Shown here: one piece after another, positions 11,215 through 22,716 of the stretch
How positions within the stretch are numbered: the first letter of the stretch is position 1
Layout: every line of letters begins with the position of its first letter
Source: Akebia trifoliata
Lineage: Eukaryota > Streptophyta > Magnoliopsida > Ranunculales > Lardizabalaceae
Assembly: GCA_017979445.1 (NCBI GenBank)
Contig: CM030716.1
Span: 11,238,474 to 11,302,473 of the forward strand
Length of the DNA: 64,000 nucleotides
Reading direction: 5' to 3'
Translations under genes and position numbers: made by a program
The notes under the pieces: model-generated
The model's database searches: none
Told to the model about the DNA's origin: nothing
Seen by the model: only the letters and a program-made list of their open reading frames with translations

Positions 11215-12904
11215 TGAAAGCGCCCTCGATCCGCGGGGTACGCGGATCCGCTTTTGACCCTTGAGGTTTGGGAGTCGCCACCTAGTTATTATGGTCTAGG
11301 AACCAAACTGACTCTAACATTGATAAAAAGAACTAATCTACCATAAAAAAATTTGAATTCGGGGATCATGTTATGGGGTTGGAAGGTGTTAGGCACCAAC
11401 CCCGCCCGGCCAAAGCCGGTTTCTACTAACTTCCCAAATATATCACATTGCTAAAAACCTAGATAAAAATAAAAATAAAAAATTTCATACCTTTCCGATA
11501 GCAAGGATTTTGCTCCCTCAGATCTGACAAAAAGAGCTCCTTGTACTGTACTCCCTTGCGTCGTTCTGTCTCCGGATTTGACTTCGGATCTCCTAGATCA
11601 AGGTATCTCCTTGTTTTTGAATCTGAACTCTTCAAGTTTGTTGCAGATTTAAGGGTTTTCTAGACTAAAATTGAAGGGGGGATGTTAGGTAAGGAGTTGG
11701 GGCTCCAAAACTAGGGTTTATGGGGGGCTAGGGGAGCTTCTAGACCTACTTCTCTTAGGGTTTTTGATTTGATATGAAAATAGGGTGTAAGCACCTCTAT
11801 TTATAGATGTTTTTAGGGGTTTATTTGGATAGAGTTAGTATTTAATTAGAGATCTTTTAATTAGAGTTGTGTTTTAGTTTGACTTGTTTTAAATAGAATT
11901 ATTTTTAAGTTAGAACTCTATTAGATAGAGTTATTATTTAATTAGAGTTCTATTATGACTTTTGGTCTTATTTGATTGACTTTTAATGTTTTGACTTCAG
12001 TCTTAATTAATTGATTTTTAATATCTTGACTTCAGTCTTGCTTAATTGACTTTAATTTTGACTTCAGTCTCACTTGATTGACTTTAATACCTTGACTTCA
12101 GTTTTGCTTGATTTACTTTTAATTTTTGGAGAACCCCCCTCTAAAATATCTTTAATTCTTTAGACCCCCAAATGGAGGGGTCCTTAAAGAAATATCCCAC
12201 GAACCCTCAACAATTTTACCCAAAAGTTCGATTGATCGATTTTTTAGGTTCAGATTTTTAAATTAATTTCATTAATGTTTCACTTTAATTATTTAATATT
12301 TTATTTATTAATTTCAAATTTTTTAATTATGAAAATTGTGAAATTACCATTTTACCCCCAGAGAGGACTTTTCACGTTTCAAATCGATTTTTAATGTTCT
12401 AGGATGTTTTAGAATCGATTTTTTTATAAGGAATTCAATGAAAATATTAGTTTGTGTCATTTATGAAGTTTTTTGTGTGAAATGATTGTGAACTTTATGA
12501 GGGGCATTTTCGTAATTTTATCGAATTCTGTTAAAATTGGTGAAATGATTTATTTGGTTTCGATTTGTTGTTTTATGTGTTCGAGAGAGTTTTCCTAAGC
12601 GTAACGTAGGCTCTAGGGTTATTTTGAGGTTAGGGGTATTTTGGTAATTTGGTCGATTTTTAGTGATTTTTATCGTGAAGCTTCTTTTTGATCTACAAGA
12701 TGATGATTTCTATGTTTTTGGGGTCGTATTTTCCTAGTGTAGCGTGGTTTCTAAGGTTTTGTCAGTTTGAGATACCTCATCCGGATTTCTGAAACATTTC
12801 TAGTAACGAAATAAAGCAATAGAATACACATCCATCATTGGGAATCATTGCGATCGGGTTGACGAGTTGATTAATCAGGCAGATGCAAAAATGGGGTATC
12901 TACA
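11215..12904 (-). repeat. LTR, outer 3' copy (subfamily A)
   Basis: 1690 bp with TG/CA ends. It closely matches the LTR at 26854-28545, sharing for example TGACTCTAACAT and TTTGAATTCGGGGATCATG where the middle LTR differs. A minus-strand TATA box, CTATAAATAG, lies at 11797-11806. Confidence 0.93.
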
Positions 12905-12944
12905 GATGCCCCTCTTTGGCAGAGGGTTGAAGCAAACTATATAG
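12905..12944 (-). other. 40-bp stub with polypurine tract between two LTRs
   Basis: On the minus strand this reads CTATATAGTTTGCTTC, then CTCTGCCAAAGAGGGGCATC directly before the outer LTR. The same sequence, with AGATAG in place of TATATAG, precedes the middle LTR at 14622-14661. It is the 3' tip of the outer element, left behind when a second element inserted about 40 bp from its 3' LTR. Confidence 0.9.
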
Positions 12945-14621
12945 TGAAAGCACCCTCGATCCGCGGGGTGCACGGATCCTCTTTTGACCCTTGAGATTTG
13001 GGAGTCGCCACCTAGTTATTACGGTCTAGGAACCAAATTGACCCTACAATGGATAAAAAGAACTAATCTACTATAGAAATCTGAATCCGGGAATCATGTT
13101 ACGGGGTTGGAAGGTGTTAGGCACCAACCCCGCCCGGCCAATGCCGGTCTCTACTTATCCCAAATAGATCTACATTGCTAATGATAAACCTAGATTAAAA
13201 AAATAAAAAAAAATTTACCTTTGATCTGCAAAAGTGTTATTCCCTTAGATATGGTTAGAATGGCTCATTGTACCGTATTCCTTACTTCGTTCTATCTCCG
13301 GATCTGATTCCTAATCTCCGAGGTAAGGTATCTCCTTCTTGGATCTGAGTGCTTCAAATTTGTTGTGAATTTTTGGGATGTTTTTGAGAGATTTTTGGGT
13401 ATTTTTTAGGCTAAAATCGGAGTAGGGGTGTTAGGGAAGGAGTTGGGACTCCAAAATTAGGGTTTTGGGGAGGCTATGGAGGCTTCTTTACCTACTTTTC
13501 TTAGGGTTTTTTCTTTGATACGAAAATAGGGTGTGGAGGCTCCTATTTATAAAGTTTTTTAAGAGAATTAGGGTTTCTTTTAGGGTTTCAATTAGGGTTT
13601 AGACTTTGGTCTCATGAGATTGACTTGATTAGTTTAGATTAGGGTTTTGATTTAGGATTTTGACCTTAGTCTTATGAGATTGACTTGATTAGTTTAGATT
13701 AGGGTTTTGATTTAGGGTTTTGACCTTAGTCTTATGAGATTGACTTTAATACTTGACTCTAGTCTTACTTAATTAACTTTAATTTTGACTTTAGTCTTAT
13801 TTGATTGACTTTAATATCTTGACTTTAGTCTTGCTTGATTGACTTTAAATTTTTGGAGAACCCCCCTCAATTATTTCTTTAATTCTTTGGACTCCCAAAT
13901 GGAGGGGTCATTTAAAGAAATATCTTGCGAACCATCAACAATTTTTCTTGAAAGCCTGATTGATCAATTTTTTGGTTTAAATTTTATAATTAATTTTATT
14001 AATGTTTCACTTTACATTATTTAATGATTTATTTCGAAATTTTTAATTATTAAAATTATGAAATTACCATTTTGCCCTCGGAGAGGATTTTTTACGTTTT
14101 AAGTCGTTTTTCAATGTTCCAGGATGTTTTTAAATCAATTTTTCGTAAGGAATTCAATGAGAATGTTGGTTTTTGTCATTTATGAAATTTTTTGTGTGAA
14201 ATGGTCGTGAATTTTATGAGGGATATTTTCGTAATTTTGTCAAATTTTGTGAAAATTGGTGAAATGATTTATTTGGTTTCGATTTGTTGTTTTATGTGTT
14301 TGAGTGGGTTTTCTTAAGCGTAATGTAGGCTCTAGGGTTGTTTTGATGTTAGGGGCATTTTGGTAATTTGGTCATTTTTAGTGATTATTATCGTGAAGCT
14401 TCTTTTTGGTCTGCAAGATGATGATTTCTATGTTTCTGGGGTCGTATTTTCCTAGCGTAGCGTGGTTTCTAAGTTTTGTCAGTTCGAGATACCTCATCCG
14501 AATTTCTGAAACATATCTGGTTACAAAATAAAGCATTGGAATAGACATCCATCATTGGGAACTTTTGCGATCGGGTTGACGAGTTGATTAATCAAGCGGA
14601 TGCAAAAATGGGGTGTCTACA
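12945..14621 (-). repeat. LTR, middle copy (subfamily B)
   Basis: 1677 bp. It shares with the solo LTR at 35071 a duplicated block at 13630-13745 (TTAGATTAGGGTTTTGATTT) and the variant TGACCCTACAATGG, both absent from the outer LTRs. TATA-like TTTATAAATAGG on the minus strand near 13541-13552. No direct repeat flanks it as a solo LTR; its 3' side (minus strand) meets the 40-bp stub. Confidence 0.92.
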
Positions 14622-14640
14622 GATGCCCCTCTTTGGCAGA
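14622..14640 (-). promoter_or_regulatory. Polypurine tract of the inner Tat element
   Basis: Minus-strand GCCAAAGAGGGGCATC abuts the TGTAGACACC start of the LTR, the position and composition expected for the plus-strand DNA primer of an LTR retrotransposon. Confidence 0.85.
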
Positions 14641-14949
14641 GGGTTGAAGCAAACTAGATAGCAAATCTATTTTGGTAGAAAGTGCGATATCCGAATGCCA
14701 AAGCTAGTGACAGTTCATTTTGCAGCCTGATTTAGCAATTCGTCGGGGTGTTCGGATCCTTGAGTGTAGAACTCTCCCCGAACTAAAAAGTTGTCAGGTC
14801 CTCAAGCGAGAGCTCTCACTGATGGCGTCAGATCCTTGAATTTTAAAGAATTCTCCCTGACTAAAAGAACAAGTGTGCAAGTGTGTGCACTGTGTGAAAC
14901 TAAGTAAAATCCGAGCATAAACTAAGCATAACTGAGCATAAATTGAGCA

Positions 14950-15875
14950 TAAAAAAATTGAATGTCTTACTTTACCTACCCTGGGTGAAAGAGTAATAAA
15001 CAATTTTTTTTGGAACGTTTTACTCTACCTACTCGGGGTGAAAGAGTAATGAACTATTTTTTCTAGGAGTCCTACTCTACCTACTCAGGGTGAAAGAGTA
15101 ATGAATTCTTTTTTGGGAGTTCTACTCTACCTACTCGGGGTGAAAGAGTAATGAACTATTTTTTCTGGGAGTTTTACTCTACATACTCGGGGTGAAAGAG
15201 TAATGGACTTATTTTCTGGGAGTTATATTCTACCTACTCAGGGTGAAAGAGTAATGAACTATTGTTTCTGGGAGTCCTACTCTACATATTCGGGGTGAAA
15301 GAGTAAGGGACTTATTTTCTGGGAGTTTTACTCTACCTACTCGGGGTGAAAGAGTAATGAACTATTTTCGGGAGTTCTACTCTACCTACTCGGGGTGAAA
15401 GAGTAATGAACTATTTTCGGGAGTTCTACTCTACCTATTCAGGGTGAAAAAGTAATGAACTATTTTTTCTAGGAGTTCTACTCTACATACTCGGGGTGAA
15501 AGAGTAATGGACTTATTTTCTGGGAGTTCTACTCTACCTACTCAGGGTAAAAAAGTAATAAACTATTTTTTCTAGGAGTCCTACTCTACATTCTCGAGGT
15601 GAAAGAGTAATAGACTTATTTTCTGGGAGTTCTACTCTACCTACTCAGGGTAAGTAATGAACTATTTTTTCTGGGAGTCTTACTCTACATACTTGGGGTG
15701 AAAGAGTAATGGACTTATTTTCTGGGAGTTTTACTCTACCTACTCGGGGTGAAAGAGTAATGAACTAATTTTCTGGAGTTCTACTCTACATACTCGGGGT
15801 GAAAGAGTAATGAACTATTTTTTTTTTGGAGTTCTACTCTAAATGCTCGAGGTGAAAGAGTAATGAACTATCTAA
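14950..15875. repeat. Tandem array, ~50-54-bp unit, ~17 copies
   Basis: Unit core: TCTACTCTACCTACTCGGGG, then TGAAAGAGTAATGAACTATT and a T-rich spacer ending TGGGAGT. Units differ by a few substitutions and by spacer length. The array lies between integrase and the polypurine tract, that is, in the element's 3' untranslated region. Long open frames across it are a by-product of the repeat. Confidence 0.93.
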
Positions 15876-15884
15876 GTATAATCT

Positions 15885-16550
15885 GAGAAAACCCTCGATG
15901 ACATCTGGCTGAGCATAGTTCGAGCAAACCCTCGGCGGCATCTGAACATAGTTCCGAGAAAGCCCTCGGCAACATCTGAGCATAATTCTGAGCATAATTC
16001 CGAGAAAGCCCTCGGCGACATCTGAGCATAATTCCGAGAAAGCCCTCGGCGGCAACTGAGCATAATTCCAAGAAAATCCTTGGCGACATCTGAGCATAAT
16101 TCCGAGAAAACCCTCGGCGGCATCTGAGCATAAGTCCAAGAAAACCCTTGGCGGTATCTGAGCATAATTCCGAGAAAGCCCTTGGCGACAACTGAGCATA
16201 ATCCAAGATAACCCTTGGCGGCAACTGAGCAAAATCCAAGATAACCCTTGGCGGAGACTGAGCAAAATCCAAGATAACCCTTGGCGCAAGATAACCCTTG
16301 GCGGCAACTGAGCAAAATCCAAGATAACCCTTGGCGGAAACTGAGCAAAATCCAAGATAACCCTTGGTGGCAACTAAGCAAAATCCAAGATAACCCTTGG
16401 CGGCAACTAAGCAAAATCCAAGATAACCCTTGGCGGCAACTGAGCAAAATCCAAGATAACCCTTGGCGGAGACTGAGCAAAATCCAAGATAACCCTTGGC
16501 GGCAACTGGTAGAATCCAAGTTAACCCTTGGCGGCAACTGAGCAAAATTG
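15885..16550. repeat. Tandem array, 33-34-bp unit, ~20 copies
   Basis: The first half (15885-16200) is a degenerate ~34-bp unit with GAGCATAATTCCGAGAAAGC. The second half (16200-16550) is a cleaner 33-bp unit, AACTGAGCAAAATCCAAGAT plus AACCCTTGGCGGC. Because 33 is a multiple of three, several frames stay open on both strands (for example the 11-residue unit SKIQDNPWRQL on the plus strand). Nothing else suggests these are expressed. Confidence 0.93.
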
Positions 16551-17320
16551 GCGAAGGAATGAAGGACTTTTGGGAAAGAATGAATGAATTTGGAAAAGAC
16601 TGATCAGAGTGAATTTGATAAATCTGGAAGATACTGAATCTGGAAGAGAAATGATTGATTCCAAGAATGATTGAATCTGGAAAAGAATATGGAGAACGAA
16701 AGAATGCCATATCTCCTATGTGAGATCCAAAATGTTTTTATTTGAACCTCAAGGATTTATCAAAAAGTTTTATGAATTTAAAACCTGAGTTTTTATTTCT
16801 TTTGAACCTCGGGAGTTTTTCGAAAAACTGTTATTAAGAGAGTAACCTTAAGTTTGGAGTTCTCTTCATCTTTTAGGATTAACATTGCTCAAAAACAAAA
16901 TGCCCCTAGTTTAACAATGTACGTAGCATTGAACACATCATTAAAAAAATGCCCCTAGTATAAGGGAGGAACTTACATATTTAGAGGAAAAAGAAAAATG
17001 CCCCCTGTATGAAGGTTTGAAATATTTGATTACCACAAGCGCAATAAAGATCCAACTTTTAATTTTGATTAACTTTATTGAAGATTTTGAGTTAGGCTCA
17101 AGAAAACAAAATATTTCCTTTTGAGCTCATCATAGAATTCACCCTTCTCTCCATTAGTTCACTTCGGGAAGTAAGAATTTTCAGATCGATCGTAGACAAG
17201 ATACTTGTGACTTCTGAATCTATGCCTGATTTAAGCTGAGTATTGAATTTGATTATTCAGACTTCTAATGTTTCAGCTCGAACCGCTCTCAGCTTGGGAT
17301 TTTCTTCTATTTTTCTTTGT

Positions 17321-17545
17321 TGCTCTAGCTTTTGCCTAGATCGCCTTTTCAGGTTTTCAATCTAGCGAGCTTGCTCTAACTTTTGCCTAGATCGCCTTTT
17401 CAGGTTTTCGATCTAACGAGCTTTTTCTTTTTTTCTTGGCTCTGATTGTTGCCAAAGTTGTCCTTTCAGATTTTCAACCTTGCGAGCTTGCCTTAATTTT
17501 TGCCTAAGTCGCCCTTTTCGAGTTTTCAACTTAGCAGGCTTTATC
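17321..17545. repeat. Four ~51-60-bp repeats, Tat 3' module (copy Y)
   Basis: Repeated unit on the plus strand: TGCTCTAGCTTTTGCCTAGA, then TCGCCTTTTCAGG, TTTTCAATCTAGCGAGC. Units start at 17321, 17372, about 17438 and 17489. The same module occurs once in the other Tat element at 61128-61180 in the opposite orientation, and four times in copy X (about 22306-22540). Confidence 0.8.
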
Positions 17546-17821
17546 AAATTTTTTTTTATCTCCTCTGAACTTCTAGAATTACTGTCTGATCATGCTCTGC
17601 TACCCCTCCTTGACCTTTTCACACGGTACTTAGGAGGACTTTTATAGGTAGGCTTGGGACTAGGCATCAAATGAAAGGGATTTTGAGGCTCAAAAACCCA
17701 AAGGCCCCTTGTGTGGCATTTCATTTAAAAATTTTCTTGAATTTTCTTCCCCATTTTGGATGATATTTATTTGCATTTTTTTTTTAGTTTTTTTCTTCAT
17801 CAGGGAATCTATTTTTTATTT

Positions 17822-17903
17822 TGATGTGGTCGGGCCTGAAGTAACTTCTCAGGTTGCCTATGTACCCCAAAATTTTGGGATCAGACCAAAACGTAGTTCA
17901 GAT
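17822..17903 (-). other. Conserved Tat 3' motif (copy Y)
   Basis: On the minus strand: CTGAACTACG, GTCTGATCCC, GGGGTACATAGGCAACCTGA, then AAGTTACTTCAGG. The same phrase order (GAACTACG, GATTTGATTCC, GGGTACGTAGGCAGCCT, AAGTTACTTCAAG) is at 61192-61250 in the plus-strand Tat element and at 22832-22905 in copy X. Its conservation between distant elements suggests a functional RNA or packaging signal; that is inference. Confidence 0.8.
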
Positions 17904-18289
17904 CTTCCCTCCCCTAGGTTAGGTGATCAGGCTAAGAAATAAAAGGCACAATTTTTTTTTTTTTTTGAAAAGACTGCAAAGGGCTGAGAAAGGAGATAAT
18001 GAACTGGGTAGCAGGAAAATTGATTCGGCCAAAGATAGCCTCCTTAAATGTAGTACCATTTGATCCGGTCAAGGTTAGTTGACTCTGGTAGTTCACTTCC
18101 ATCATGATCTTGAAGTCTGACGACTTTTCCAGACAGTATTTCCTTAATGAATGAATTTCTCCAATTGGGTTCAAACTTTCTCCTATAATCGAGGAGGAGT
18201 GTTCAATTTTCTTTGAAGTCTGATAGTTAAATCCTTGACCTGTAAATGATGAGCTTTGACCTTTTTGTCAAATGCACGGGTGACTCTTC

Positions 18290-18745
18290 TTAGATAAGCT
18301 TGCACATGGTATAGGGCCTTAACTCGTTTTCTTCGATCAAGTTTAATTCTTCATACTGCTGACGAACCCAATCTGTTTCTAGCAAATGATTTTCCAACAA
18401 GACCCTAAGAGACGATATTTCCATTTCAACTGGCAAGACTACTTCCATGCCATACACTAAAGAGTAAGGAGTAGCTCTAGTAGAGGATCGAATTGAAGCT
18501 CGATATGTCCATAGCGTGAATGATAATTTTTCTGACCAATCTCGATGTGATTGACACAATTTTCTTGATGATAGTCTTGAGACTCTTACTAATTGCTTCA
18601 ATCGTTCCATTGATCTGAGGACGGTAGGGGGATGATTTGTGCTTCCGGATCTTCAACTTTAAACATAGAGTAATGATTTATGCTTTGAAGTACGACCCAT
18701 TATCAGAGATCAGTTCAAAAGGTACCCCTATATTGATTGATAATA
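18290..18745 (-). pseudogene. Tat integrase relic (copy Y)
   Basis: Minus strand from 18745: GVPFELISDNGSYFK (second catalytic Asp of the DDE core), IRKHKSSPYH-type block, then from 18610 RDWSEKLSFTLWTYRASIRSST, ATPYSLVYGMEVVLPVE and LRVLLENHLLE. One extra base near 18556 relative to copy X, plus a stop after YFKA, break it. Catalytic residues upstream are not in frame. Confidence 0.88.
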
Positions 18746-18869
18746 TATGATTTGAAACTCAAGATGTAGTAAGGATAGTGCTGATACATTTTATAACATC
18801 TTCTTTGATTCCATCGATATAGACGAGTATCTATTCCGTGTTGAACAACACCCAAGCTTGTACCTAACA

Positions 18870-19160
18870 TACCCTCATATGATCACACGAACAAGTCTTT
18901 TGAAATTTCTGAGTAAATTCATTATCCCCTCGTATTCCTTTAGGGATAAGATGGTTTCTATTTGAATCTCTTTAGGAATTATTTTTTGTTTCGAGGTCAA
19001 AGACCTTTCTTTTCTCGATTAAAGGTTGAGCCCGACTCTTATCTTCTTGTTCAGAAACGAAATCTATCAAATTATTAGTTAAGTCGTTAATGCGCTCGAG
19101 GTATTCAAAAATTTCTTTTATCCGATCAATTTCAGATCGGGCAACAGACACCTCTATAGA
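18870..19160 (-). other. Coding-like stretch conserved in both copies
   Basis: The minus strand here reads as an acidic, lysine-rich segment (SEIDRIKEIFEYLERINDL, then EDKSRAQPLIEKRKVFDLE) of about 60 codons with few stops. Copy X has the same reading with scattered changes at 23870-24165. I do not recognise it. It may be a degraded part of the Tat polyprotein or a bystander open frame. Confidence 0.35.
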
Positions 19161-19599
19161 CTCGATGAACTAACTTGACTCAATAGGAAAGAGTAGACTC
19201 AATTTAAGGAAGACATGACCTTGTTGAAAAAAAGGACTCGAGCTAACCCAAATGACTCACGAAAACTCAAGACAAGTACCCACACGAGTTTGATTAGGAC
19301 TGAGGACTGAGATATTCCTTACAACCGGTAGGATTGAAGCACTATAATCTTCAAAGAACAACCGGACGATGTTGAGAAATATTGACGTTTACTCTAACTG
19401 ACTAGATTTACAACCTTAGCTAGACAATGGATGATTGAGCTTAGATACAATGATAACCCTTAAACCTTTTTGAAGGTGAATTTAACCAATTTCAGTGTCA
19501 CCCCATTGATAACATTTTAAATGAACCCTGAGATTTTATTGAATTTTGTGCACCAATCCATTAAAAAATTCGTCCATTCAATGATTATTCAGAAGAAAA

Positions 19600-19995
19600 A
19601 TAATTATGTTGCACTCTTGAAAAATATTGGAAAATAATATTTTTATTTCACAAATCTGATTATTTTTTGCAACATTTTTTGGTAGTTTTCCAAGGTCCAT
19701 AAAAACTTTTCATGCAAAAATAGATCTTTTGCAAATTATTTTTCATTCTTTTTCTTTTCTTTTGGAAAAAATTTTCTTCTGGAAAATATTTTTTCTCTGA
19801 AAAATAGTTTTTTACTTGGAAAGTATCTTCTCTTGGAAAATCTTGTTTTTATGGAAAATATTTTTTGGAAAACATTTTTTCTTAGAAAATATTTTTTTTA
19901 GAGAATAACACTTTTTTGGAAAACACTTCTTTTGGAAAATATTTTCTTCTAGAAAATATTTTCCCTTTGTAAACTATTTTTCTTCTTTGAAAATT
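19600..19995. repeat. Degenerate GGAAAATATTTT-rich tract (copy Y)
   Basis: About 20 irregular copies of a TTGGAAAATATTTTTCTT-like phrase at roughly 20-bp spacing. Copy X has a shorter version at 24690-24925. It lies on the primer-binding-site side of the integrase relic. Confidence 0.75.
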
Positions 19996-21406
19996 TGATT
20001 TCTATTTCGATTTAAATGGCCCGGTCCATCAGGATTGTTGGATCGAGTTGGGCTGGGTCATTTGCAAGAGATGGATTTTTTATTGGGTCAGTGCACCCAT
20101 TTTGATTTTCAAAAACAACATTTTTTTATCCTTAAGGACAATCATATATTCTGATCTCATCATTCACATACATCCATCTCATCATTCACACGCATTCTGA
20201 TCTCATCATTCACAACAATCACAAGGTCTCATAATATTCCATTCACTGAACAACCCGGGAACACCCACGATAAGTTCGAGTCGTGACCTATTAGGAAGGT
20301 TTCTAAACTCTAAGCTTACTACGTGCAATGCATTTTTATCTGGCCACCCTTGTCCAAGCACACCTATATACATTTCGATACGTGGTAACTTGATTTGATA
20401 TACCGTATAGGTGATAATCTAAAATCTCAATTCACTTCTCTAAAGCCAAAAACAGCCAGTTTGATCTCCAGTTGAGAGGTGGCGCACAATGCTGAGCAAG
20501 GGCCCACTTAAATACCTCTCGTCTAGAATAGACGTAGTCTATCCCCCTCGTACAGTAGGGTACAGCGGGGCAAGATCTTGCTTAGGCACCGATTTTGACC
20601 AAGAAGTGCAATTGATATACTTGGATTATCTTTTATACCTATGGGTACGAGTCAAGAGTTGTAGCTTTCATAAATGGTTTGGCATCCCATGAGAGGACCG
20701 ACCACGTATTAGTACTACATTGACAATCGGGACATGTGACTGTGTGGCTCACAATAGGTCAAAGGCTCAGGTCGCTCCAGCCTAGGTGCATCAATATACC
20801 TTTCAGAATCACCTGATCAGACGGTATTGATGCCCCCAGTTTCATATACCCTAAGGTACGTGACTGGAGTTGTGGTTTTCATGAATGACGTCGCATCTCC
20901 GAAGAGACCGGGCCACGCACTAGTGCCACGTTAGCTATATGGGACGTGTAAGTGGGTAAAACAGTAAACGTGCCTGTGGTGTATGCAAAATAGGATGGGG
21001 TGTGCCCGGGGCCTTTTTCAAATACATGGGCCCATGGGCCAGATTATGTCATCACATATGGATATCAAATGAATATTGATCAAGAAAATAATCCAAAACC
21101 CATCACATCGAAATTAAGATGAAATCAAACCCATCACAAATATATCTTCGAGATCATGGCAAATCAATTAATGAGCATGGCATATAATAATTGATCAAAC
21201 AAACATTGCAATAGGCATAATTTTTATAATTTTTAAGGTCCAATCAATGATCACTTTTGGGTGATCCAAAATAAATCGAGATTCCAATAGGTGTTACATT
21301 GATGATAGAATGACAATGGTTGAGATGAGCTCACTCTCAAGAACATTAATTGTGCCAACATTAGATAAATTCAGATTTTCTGTGAATTAGGAAAATACAA
21401 TCTGAA

Positions 21407-21796
21407 CTTGCATCGATGATATCTAAGGCTCCCGATAACGAAATCGAGTGAACTCAAGTTCTAAATTAATCTACTCGATGAGATATACATTTTATTAATA
21501 GGTGTCCAGACTTAGTTCTCACCAGAATGTTCTGTAAAAACGTTTTAACGTTGCTGTCCCAACTTTCATTCAGAAATAATTCCAGATTTACAGATTGAAC
21601 TTGCATTGATGATATCTAAGGCTTCCGATAACGAAATTGAGTGAACTCAGATTCTAAATTAATCTACTCGACGAGATCTATGTTTTATTATCAGGCTCCC
21701 AGACTTAATTCTCACTAAAATATTCTATAAAAAAGTTTTAACATTGCTGTCCCAAACTTTCATTCAGAAATAATTCCAGATTTACAGATTGAACTT
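21407..21796. repeat. Two tandem ~195-bp blocks at the X/Y junction
   Basis: Blocks starting at about 21407 and 21601 share GATGATATCTAAGGCT, CGATAACGAAAT, AATTAATCTACTCGA and CATTGCTGTCCCAA. A related block lies at 26440-26600, next to the primer-binding site. The second block ends GAACTTGCATCGAAAAAACTG, where sequence from the 3' part of copy X begins: this is the junction between the two elements. Confidence 0.8.
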
Positions 21797-22383
21797 GCAT
21801 CGAAAAAACTGTTATCAAGAGGGTAATCTTAAGTTTGGGGTTCCTATTATTTTTTTAGGATTAACATTGCTCGAAGATAAAATGCCCATAGTTTGACAAT
21901 GTACGTGGCATTGAAGATAATTGAACACATCATTAAAAAAAATGCCCCTAGTATAAGGGGGAAAAGTTACAAGAAAGAAAATGCCCCTTGTATGAAGGTT
22001 TGAAATATTTAATTACCACAAGCGCAATAAAGATTCAACTTTTAATTTTGATTAATTTTATTAAAGATTTTGAGTCAGGCTCAAGAGAACAAAATATTTC
22101 CTTTTGGGACTCATCACAGAATTCACCATTTTCTCCATTAGTTCACTCGGGGAAGTAAACATTTTCAAATCGATCGTAGACAAGATACTTGTGGCTTCTG
22201 AGTCTATGTCTGGTTTAAACTAAGTATTGAACTTGATTATTCAGACTTCTGATGTTTCAGCTCGAACCACTTTCAACTTGGGATTTTCTTTTGTTTTTCT
22301 TTGTTGCTCTAACTTTTGCCTAGATCGTCTTTTCAGGTTTTCAATCCAATGAGCTTGCTCTAGCTTTTGCCTAGATCGCCTTT

Positions 22384-22716
22384 TCAGGTTTTCGATCTAG
22401 CGAGCTCTTCTTTTTTTTTTCTTGGCTCTGATTGTTGCCAAAATTGTCCTTTCAGATTTTCAACCTTGCGAGCTTGCCTTAATTTTTGCCTAAGTCGCCC
22501 TTTCTGGATTTTCAACTTAGCAGACTTCTTCATTTTTTTTAATCTTTTTCTTCTCTTCTGAAGTTCTAGAATTACTGTCTGATCATGCTTCGCTACCCTC
22601 CTTGACTTTTTCACACGGTACTTAGGAGGACTTTTATAGGTAGGCTTGGGACTAGGCATAAAAAGAAAGGAATTTTGAGGCTCAAAAACCCAAATGCCCC
22701 TTGTGTGGCATTTCAT
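22384..22716 (-). other. 110-codon basic open frame in copy X (probably 3' UTR)
   Basis: Starts MKCHTRGIWVFEPQN, then PSPKPTYKSPPKYRVKKS and a Lys/Arg-rich end encoded by the 51-bp module repeats. Copy Y has the same beginning on the minus strand at about 17725 but is broken by a frame change. The part made of repeats is also present in the other Tat element outside any open frame. I therefore favour non-coding 3' UTR, but the conserved N-terminal 40 codons leave room for doubt. Confidence 0.3.

Larger units (their letters stand above)
16821..21796 (-). repeat. Internal ~5-kb segment, copy Y
   Basis: This segment matches 21801-26590 (copy X) over its whole length. Shared landmarks: CGAAAAACTGTTAT at 16821/21801, the integrase relic at 18290/23289, GTGGCGCACAATGCTGAGC at 20480/25402, and a ~190-bp block starting GAACTTGCAT near its high-coordinate end. 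The copies differ by scattered substitutions and small gaps. Y continues into the tandem arrays and the middle LTR, so it appears to be the interior of the inner element. Confidence 0.88.

Noticed and set aside
15834..16710. Minus-strand open frames of 179-280 codons
   Set aside because: They run along the 33/34-bp tandem array and exist in several overlapping frames at once; no domain, and the array is in a retrotransposon 3' UTR.
20489..20692. Plus-strand frame also present at 25411-25752
   Set aside because: The pair reflects duplication of the Tat interior. The direction is opposite to the element, and nothing in the peptide resembles a known protein.
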